This document shows positions 5,903 through 10,624 of a stretch of DNA of 10,624 nucleotides, one piece after another (position 1 is the first letter of the stretch; each line of letters starts with the position of its first letter). This DNA comes from Chlamydia trachomatis. GTDB taxonomy: Bacteria > Chlamydiota > Chlamydiia > Chlamydiales > 2-12-FULL-49-11. The translations under genes were made by a program, and so were the position numbers. Below the pieces are notes generated by a model. The model made no database searches. It had not been told where the DNA came from and worked only from the letters and a program-made list of their open reading frames with translations. The DNA lies in assembly GCA_945870925.1 (NCBI GenBank), contig CAMBTZ010000043.1:1-10624 (forward strand), read 5' to 3'.

Positions 5903-7187
5903 ATATAAGAGCTACTCGCGCTATGAAAAATTATTTATTCTATTTGTAATGATTTGCAGCTTTTGCATTACCGCAGAAGCCTCAATTACAAGAGCATCAG
6001 CAAATTCAATTTTCTTATCTGCGTACACTGCAAAACAATTTCCTACAGCCTGGCTTGTAAGTGTCTTTTTAAATTTTGGAATCGTCACCTTTTATAATCA
6101 CTTTTTACCGAGAATGGGTTGCATACGAATGCTTATCTTGAGCGTTGCTTGCGCTCTATGTATGAACACCTTTTCAGCTTTTTATGTTCAAAGCTTCTCA
6201 TTTCTTCCATTCATACTCTATCTATGGAAGGACATCTTTGTCATTTTAATGTTCCAGCAACTCTGGTCGGTTATCCACGCAACAATGAATATTGCTAGAG
6301 CAAAATATTTATACGGCATCGTGTTTGGAATGGGAGGGCTTGGTTCTGTTGCCGGATCTCTCCTTACAGGATCATATGCTGTTAGTCTAGGCTCTGAAAA
6401 ACTCCTTCTTACAACCCTCCCTTTTTATTTAATTATAATTGCAAGCTATTGCATCGCACTAAAAGTTCGAGAGAAAGTTTCAGATAAGCAAAATATTGAC
6501 GTTATGAGAACCGACTCAACTGACGTTATGGGTGGAATGAAATTAATTCGAAAATCGACCTTTCTTAAATTTATCCTACTTATCGTCCTGGCAATGCAAA
6601 TCAGCTCTACAATTTTAGACTATCAATTCAGCTCATACTTAGAGAAAGCCTTCGTAATTCAAGATCTAAGAACAGCATTTCTAGGAAAGTTTTTTGGAAT
6701 TGTCAACACAGTCAACATCTTGCTCCAGTTTATAGGCAGCTACCTACTCGTTAGAGTAATAGGCCTTGAGCGATCACACCTTGTCATCCCTATCGTCCTA
6801 GCACTGTATGCAGTTGGATTTCTAATCTTCCCAACTTTTCCCTTCATTTGCCTCTACTTTGCAAACATCAAAGCACTCGACTACTCCATCTTTGGAATCA
6901 TAAAAGAGATGCTCTACATCCCTCTAAAAGTAGATGAGAAATTCAAAGCAAAAGCAATCATCGACGTCTTTGCCTACCGCACCGCAAAAGCGTGCGCCTC
7001 ACTCATCATCGTCGCTCTTGGCTGCATCACTTCAATCTCCCTGAACACCCTCCTTTCCTGGGGCGTCCTCCTCATCTTCTTTGCCTGGATGATCGCAGTA
7101 CTCGCTTTATTCAAACACTACTACAAAGAGCTCGACAGTCACCAGCTAAACCGGAAAGAAGAGGCTCCTCTCCCCCTCTCAGATTAA
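5853..7187 (+). CDS. NTT/ATP-ADP-translocase-like membrane carrier (444 aa)
   Basis: This is a polytopic inner-membrane carrier with about 10-12 hydrophobic helices between residues 26 and 420. The block KEMLYIPLKVDEKFKAKAII (351-370) followed by DVFAYRTAKACAS resembles the conserved 'REaLY.pl..eeKykAKa.iD.fvyR' segment of the COG3202 nucleotide-transporter (TLC/NTT) family and its MFS-like relatives. Typical NTTs are about 500 residues, so this is a short or divergent member, and ATP/ADP exchange cannot be assumed. The start at 5853 overlaps the HD gene by 50 nt; AGAGG abuts the ATG with no spacing, so a downstream start is possible, although the next ATG (5949) would cut into TM1. It is the last gene of the operon. 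About half the codons from roughly 6860 to the stop end in C, unlike the first half. An untyped MFS transporter is the alternative. Confidence 0.75.
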   Translation: MFPKIFKTKLVKILLDEYKSYSRYEKLFILFVMICSFCITAEASITRASANSIFLSAYTAKQFPTAWLVSVFLNFGIVTFYNHFLPRMGCIRMLILSVACALCMNTFSAFYVQSFSFLPFILYLWKDIFVILMFQQLWSVIHATMNIARAKYLYGIVFGMGGLGSVAGSLLTGSYAVSLGSEKLLLTTLPFYLIIIASYCIALKVREKVSDKQNIDVMRTDSTDVMGGMKLIRKSTFLKFILLIVLAMQISSTILDYQFSSYLEKAFVIQDLRTAFLGKFFGIVNTVNILLQFIGSYLLVRVIGLERSHLVIPIVLALYAVGFLIFPTFPFICLYFANIKALDYSIFGIIKEMLYIPLKVDEKFKAKAIIDVFAYRTAKACASLIIVALGCITSISLNTLLSWGVLLIFFAWMIAVLALFKHYYKELDSHQLNRKEEAPLPLSD

Positions 7188-7285
7188 AAAGATTCAGATT
7201 TTGCGATCCGGATTTCAATTTTGGCATAGTGTGTCACGTAACTGACATCTCTACAGCTCCCCCTCAAAACTCATTCAAGTTTATT

Positions 7286-9190
7286 TTACTGGCATGACCC
7301 TGCGACACATTTTTCACCAGCTTCGCAACAAGTTGCTAAAGAGCCTGTTCCACAAATATTAGGAGAAGAACAACATGTTCCTGAACCAACAACAATTTTA
7401 CCGCTAAGACAACAGGTATTAGTAGACAAGTTGCATTCGCTAGGTAAACAAATCTCCGTTCCGCTTCCACATGTTTGAGGTCTTGGATCGATGCCGTATG
7501 TTGCAAGCCAATTTAGAACATTCTGTGTATTTGTGAAGTCTGTCTCGTTAAATGTTGGATATGCAGGCGTAGAATAAATATAAGGGACATTTAGAGAACT
7601 ACCTTGAACTACACCATTTTCATCAGCAGGGACATAAACAGGTGTATTTCCGTAAAAAATATTACCTGTCATCCAATCTACAACAGGGTTTTGAGGTGTC
7701 CATACGGTTCTATATGAGAATGCATAGAGATCTACGCCTCGAAATAAACCAATGTTATTACTGAATATTTCACCCATTTGAGCAATACCATCTTGCATAG
7801 CCTTAATTGCCATTTGTACATATCCAAGTTGTGTAATTATTCCGTTATTTGCATTTATAGGCAAACCATTATACATTCTACAATATGCATTATTTGGAAT
7901 TGGCGCTATAAAATCATTAAACAAGCAAGAATATACACCCCACTGTTCAAATTCATGAGCAGATGATGATAAAGGAATAGCAAATTTGTATTTAATCCCT
8001 GTTATTGATGCTTTTGCAATTGACTGCTTTACTGTTAACAATGCTGCATTATAGTAGCCGATTAAAGAATGTGGAACATCTAAAGAATACACTGCTGTTG
8101 TTGCATCACCAGTTGCAGAAAGTGGTGGTGGGGTTGCTGAAGTATCACAAGGTGCATTTGTAAAGGTGTAATCTGAATTACAAACTTCTGGAATACCATT
8201 CTGCATGTCAACAAGATCATAGAGAGGTACAATCATGCAGCCATTATTTGAAGAATTTAAAATAGTTGCCGTTGTCGTAGTCATTGCTTTAGGAAATGTA
8301 AAGATGGAGTAATATTGTTTGGTTATAGCAAGTAAACTTCCTATAGAAGTATAGAAAGCGGATTGATTTGGATTAGTGCTATCAAATGGTTCAAAATCTA
8401 GTTGAATGCCCATTATTCCACTGTCAGAGGGATTTCCATTGACGTCTAGGGGAGGAAAATCACTAATTCCCTTTGTTGTGTTACCTTGTGAAGTTCCACC
8501 ATAGACAATAAGCCTAGCCATATCTTGGGCCTGACTAATAGTCATAAAATCATTGAATCCTTGCAAATAACCATTATCGATTCTCCCATCAATAACAACA
8601 GCTTGTTGAGTAATTCCTGTAATCGGAGTAAAAGGAGGGTTCTTTAAAGAAAACCCATACTCACTATAAACAGGACCAGAAGTAGAAGGTGGAATTTGAG
8701 GAAGAGAAGGAGGAGAGAAGTTTGATTGACTCCAGTATACAGTGGGGCAGGGGCATTTTACATCACAGGAACTATCAGTTATTGGACACGTTTGAGGGGT
8801 TGATGGGCAAAAATACTCTATTATATTACAACCTACAGTTACTGTGTCTGAATAAGGGCTTATTATCGCATCATAAAACTGACCTTGAGTTATAATGTCT
8901 GTGTCGCCTGGTAAAAGACCTGGGTTTGCACCAAGTGGAATACCATTATTACGAAACGTTTGTGATACCCAAGGTAATTCCATATCACTAGCATAAGGAT
9001 AAATTTGAGTGATTTTTGAGCTTGGCTGAATTTGAGCATCATTATAGTTTGTAATTATAGAATCAACTGTGCTTGTCCAATTATTAAAATTAAAAACTCC
9101 TATTGAAGAATCAACGGCAGATCCTGGATAATTTGTATAAATCCATGTACTAATTGTCCATTTAGGTACTAAGTCGCCAGGGTCACTCAT
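7286..9190 (-). CDS. Cysteine-rich protein with chitinase-like DFEP motif and granulin-like tail (634 aa)
   Basis: The ATG at 9190 follows AAGGA with a 7-nt gap. A TTG at 9220 is also in frame, but it lies within the likely -10 box and is rejected. The N-terminus (MSDPGDLVPKWTISTWIYTN) has no signal peptide. Residues 121-148 hold six cysteines spaced C-x6-C-x6-C-x6-C-x3-C-x-C, followed by a Pro/Ser linker (about 158-173). A central region of about 185-500 reads like a TIM-barrel glycosidase: VVIDGRIDNG, then MGIQLDFEPFD (260-270) resembling the DxxDxDxE/DFEP strand of GH18-like enzymes, then YKFAIPLS (401-408) and GVDLYAFSYRTVW (485-497). The tail (574-633) has 12 cysteines including three CC pairs, reminiscent of granulin modules. 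The protein is Asn/Ser/Thr/Pro-rich. It may be a sugar-acting or sugar-binding effector; this is inference, and I cannot assign a named family. It lies reversed between two forward genes. Confidence 0.75.
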   Translation of the reverse strand: MSDPGDLVPKWTISTWIYTNYPGSAVDSSIGVFNFNNWTSTVDSIITNYNDAQIQPSSKITQIYPYASDMELPWVSQTFRNNGIPLGANPGLLPGDTDIITQGQFYDAIISPYSDTVTVGCNIIEYFCPSTPQTCPITDSSCDVKCPCPTVYWSQSNFSPPSLPQIPPSTSGPVYSEYGFSLKNPPFTPITGITQQAVVIDGRIDNGYLQGFNDFMTISQAQDMARLIVYGGTSQGNTTKGISDFPPLDVNGNPSDSGIMGIQLDFEPFDSTNPNQSAFYTSIGSLLAITKQYYSIFTFPKAMTTTTATILNSSNNGCMIVPLYDLVDMQNGIPEVCNSDYTFTNAPCDTSATPPPLSATGDATTAVYSLDVPHSLIGYYNAALLTVKQSIAKASITGIKYKFAIPLSSSAHEFEQWGVYSCLFNDFIAPIPNNAYCRMYNGLPINANNGIITQLGYVQMAIKAMQDGIAQMGEIFSNNIGLFRGVDLYAFSYRTVWTPQNPVVDWMTGNIFYGNTPVYVPADENGVVQGSSLNVPYIYSTPAYPTFNETDFTNTQNVLNWLATYGIDPRPQTCGSGTEICLPSECNLSTNTCCLSGKIVVGSGTCCSSPNICGTGSLATCCEAGEKCVAGSCQ

Positions 9191-9211
9191 AAGTATTTCC
9201 TTTTTTCTTTT

Positions 9212-9217
9212 ATTATA
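9212..9217 (-). promoter_or_regulatory. -10 box for the cysteine-rich gene
   Basis: On the minus strand TATAAT lies about 22 nt upstream of the ATG at 9190. Transcription would start near 9205, leaving a 15-nt leader that just contains the AAGGA ribosome site. The -35 hexamer is not convincing. An 11-bp inverted repeat AACCAATGGTT (9222-9232) sits in the spacer and could be an operator. Confidence 0.4.
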
Positions 9218-9247
9218 CAAAAACCAATGGTTAATTGCTTAGTTGCT

Positions 9248-9253
9248 TATAAT
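9248..9253 (+). promoter_or_regulatory. Candidate -10 box for the membrane-fusion gene
   Basis: TATAAT on the plus strand lies 77 nt upstream of the ATG at 9331 and is divergent from the minus-strand promoter at 9212-9217. No clear -35 is visible at 17 nt. The leader it would produce contains a purine-rich stretch AGGGGAGGGAAG (about 9284-9295) followed by a short reading frame at 9297. Confidence 0.3.
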
Positions 9254-9330
9254 ATTTAAGATAAGAAATCTATTGATTAATAAAGGGGAGGGAAGTATGG
9301 TCCAAAACTTGTGCGGTATGGGGGGAAATC

Positions 9331-10188
9331 ATGAAAATTAAGCAAGTATTAGTGGTGGGTGGAATTGCGTTTCAGGTGGTGATACTATCTGTGACGATGT
9401 TTTTTTTGCATGAGGTGAATCAGAAGGGTGAGGGTGTTTTTGAGGAAGATAGCGATGAGATGATGGGGTCGAGTGAGGTGAATTTGGAGAAAGGTGTGAA
9501 AATTCCGTTCCAATATTATGTGACGGGCGCTGGAAAAGTTGCGTGCTCAAATTATGTGAAAGTGAATGTGAAGAGGGAGGGGATTGTTGAAAATCTTCTG
9601 GTAAAAGAGGGTGATTTTGTTCGTGTGGGAGATCCTCTTTTAAATATTGAGCAAGGGATGCTCTTGTTTACTTTTAAGGAAAAACTTGCTGAGTACGAGT
9701 TATCACTTGCTGAGTTAAAAGCTTACGAAAAAGAGAGTCCTATTCTTAGTGCGGTGATTCGCAAAAAAGAAGTGGTGATGCAGGCGGCAGAAAAAGCGAT
9801 TGAAGATTGCAGCATAACTTCCTCATTTGAAGGGCGAATATTAAAGGTGAATGTCAATCCGGGTGAGTATATTGATCCGAGCGATACAGCACTTGTTATA
9901 GGTGCTGACAATCCCCTTCATTTAAAAGTTTCTATTGATGAGAAGGATATGTGGAGAGTTTCGCCATCAAAAAATTTAAGAGCTATCGCCCTTCATAGGA
10001 CAAATCCGGCAATTCATTTTGTATTAGATTTTGTTACAGTAAGGCCGGCGGAAGGAAAATTGGAAATGATATTTGCCTTTGATAAAGGTAAGGCTCCACT
10101 TTATTTAGAACAGACGTTAGATGTCTATATTGAAGCTGCATCGCCACAAGATACATCGTTTTTAGATTATCAGTTTAACCAGAAGTAA
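9331..10188 (+). CDS. Membrane-fusion protein of HlyD/DevB type, short (285 aa)
   Basis: This is a periplasmic adaptor that would link an inner-membrane ABC pump to the cell envelope. It has a single N-terminal membrane anchor (about 6-26) and a short acidic linker. The first lipoyl half-motif is at about 78-107 (EGIVENLLVKEGDFVRVGDP) and a short helical hairpin at about 112-158. The second half-motif (SFEGRILKVNVNPGEYIDP, 165-183) and a beta-barrel with DevB-like landmarks (LHLKVSIDEKDMWR 196-209, FVTVRP 234-239, MIFAFDKG 246-253, LDVYIEA 263-269) follow. DevB proteins are usually near 400 residues or longer; here the hairpin is short, so the tube contacting an outer-membrane partner would be short or absent. 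The start at 9331 has GGGGGGA at 9320-9326 with a 4-nt gap. The obvious ABC partners are the permease and ATPase at 2900-4674, separated from it by three genes. The malic enzyme starts 5 nt after its stop. Confidence 0.82.
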   Translation: MKIKQVLVVGGIAFQVVILSVTMFFLHEVNQKGEGVFEEDSDEMMGSSEVNLEKGVKIPFQYYVTGAGKVACSNYVKVNVKREGIVENLLVKEGDFVRVGDPLLNIEQGMLLFTFKEKLAEYELSLAELKAYEKESPILSAVIRKKEVVMQAAEKAIEDCSITSSFEGRILKVNVNPGEYIDPSDTALVIGADNPLHLKVSIDEKDMWRVSPSKNLRAIALHRTNPAIHFVLDFVTVRPAEGKLEMIFAFDKGKAPLYLEQTLDVYIEAASPQDTSFLDYQFNQK

Positions 10189-10193
10189 GAGTT

Positions 10194-10624
10194 ATGAAAA
10201 TTGCATTAAAAGGTAAGTCGCTTCTTTTTGATCCAAGATGGAATAAGGGGACTGCATTTACTAAAGAGGAGAGGGAAAAATTTGTTCTTACAGGGCTATT
10301 ACCTCCCCATATCTCGACAATGGATGAGCAATTAAAGAGGCGGTATGAGAATTTTCTTAAAAAAGAGACTCCCCTTGCAAAATACGAATTTCTCGTAAAT
10401 CTTCAAAATCGAAATGAAGTCTTATTTTATCGGTTTGTATTAGAGTATGTAAATGAAATGCTTCCATACGTTTATACACCAACAGTAGGGGATGCATCGT
10501 TAGATTTTAGCATGCAATACCACCAAAGCCGTGGTGTTTTTATCTCCTATGAAAAAAAAGATGATATTGAGAAAATATTAAAAAATAGCGGCAAAGATCA
10601 AGTCGATGTAATTGTAGTTACAGA
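10194..10624 (+). CDS. maeA: Malic enzyme, N-terminal part (cut by window edge)
   Basis: The ATG at 10194 (purine-rich AAGAG just upstream) opens a frame that is still open at the window end after 143 codons. It matches the N-terminal domain of long-form malic enzymes (malate to pyruvate plus CO2 with NAD(P)H). It shows LTGLLPPHISTMDEQLKR (32-49), LAKYEFLVNLQNRNEVLFYR (61-80), PYVYTPTVGDASLDF (91-105) and RGVFISYE (113-120), ending in VDVIVVT just before the expected DG motif. Tyr94 in YTPTVG corresponds to the catalytic tyrosine of the family. The long form with YTPTVG is usually the NAD-type (MaeA/SfcA), but the cofactor-binding domain is outside the window, so NAD versus NADP is not proven. 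It is probably co-transcribed with the membrane-fusion gene; no functional link is evident. Confidence 0.9.
   Translation, partial: MKIALKGKSLLFDPRWNKGTAFTKEEREKFVLTGLLPPHISTMDEQLKRRYENFLKKETPLAKYEFLVNLQNRNEVLFYRFVLEYVNEMLPYVYTPTVGDASLDFSMQYHQSRGVFISYEKKDDIEKILKNSGKDQVDVIVVT

Noticed and set aside
6271..6279. TTATCCACG, one mismatch from a DnaA box
   Set aside because: A single copy inside a coding region with no cluster of similar boxes nearby; chance match.
7232..7247. TGTCA-6-TGACA inverted repeat between the convergent genes at 7187 and 7286
   Set aside because: The stem is only 5 bp with no T-run on either strand, so it is not supported as a terminator; the 98-nt gap otherwise shows nothing clear.
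6992..7297. Forward 101-codon frame inside and beyond the carrier 3' end
   Set aside because: It is a shadow frame caused by the C-rich codons of the carrier gene; it has no ribosome site and a low-quality Pro/His/Arg composition.
8689..8895. Forward frames inside the cysteine-rich gene (7778-7966, 8689-8895)
   Set aside because: Antisense shadows without ribosome sites or recognisable content.
9191..9220. TTG start adding 10 residues to the cysteine-rich protein
   Set aside because: It overlaps the likely -10 box, and ATG 9190 has an excellent ribosome site.
9338..9911. Minus-strand frames opposite the fusion-protein gene (9338-9550, 9723-9911)
   Set aside because: Antisense shadows of a clearly recognisable HlyD/DevB gene.
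1..10624. CRISPR arrays, tRNA and rRNA genes
   Set aside because: No regularly spaced repeats, no cloverleaf-like sequence with a recognisable T-arm, and no rRNA-like segments were seen by eye.

Overview
The window is AT-rich bacterial DNA that reads like an obligate intracellular or amoeba-associated bacterium, most likely an environmental chlamydia (Parachlamydiales-like). This is an inference. It rests on an NTT/ATP-ADP-translocase-like carrier, several orphan proteins without recognisable families, a cysteine-rich protein with eukaryote-like character, an IS630-type transposase remnant and a DevBCA-type exporter. No rRNA, tRNA or marker gene is present to prove it.

Layout. (1) 1-306: the C-terminal end of an IS630-family transposase enters from the left (+). 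It converges on a tiny two-helix membrane protein resembling DUF1328/YtjA (-). (2) 461-2147: two forward orphan genes with no recognised domain. (3) 2140-2838, minus strand: a 55-codon small gene followed 3 nt later by a secreted glycine/histidine-rich protein, whose coding end overlaps the end of the second orphan gene by 8 bp. (4) 2900-7187, plus strand: a tight four-gene operon. It encodes a DevC/MacB-type FtsX permease, its ABC ATPase (TTG start inside the permease stop), a COG1078-type HD phosphohydrolase (1-nt gap), and an NTT-like carrier whose start overlaps the HD gene by 50 nt. (5) 7286-9190, minus strand: a 634-residue protein with a chitinase-like DFEP motif and a 12-cysteine granulin-like tail, without a visible signal peptide. 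(6) 9331-10624, plus strand: a short DevB/HlyD-type membrane-fusion protein, followed 5 nt later by the N-terminal third of a long-form NAD-type malic enzyme that runs off the window.

How the genes may work together. The permease, ATPase and membrane-fusion protein are the three inner-membrane parts of a DevBCA/MacAB-like efflux pump, but here the fusion protein lies more than 4.6 kb from the other two, across a reversed gene. The ATPase looks catalytically altered: the switch histidine is Ser and the signature is LSGAE. The HD phosphohydrolase and NTT-like carrier share the transporter's transcript and both belong to families that handle nucleotides, so a nucleotide/envelope transport module is possible. 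The substrate is unknown.

The most interesting items are the DFEP/cysteine-rich protein, the degenerate ABC ATPase within the HD-NTT operon, two small genes easily missed by automatic calling (145-306 and 2671-2838), and a sharp change in strand composition on either side of the reversed gene.
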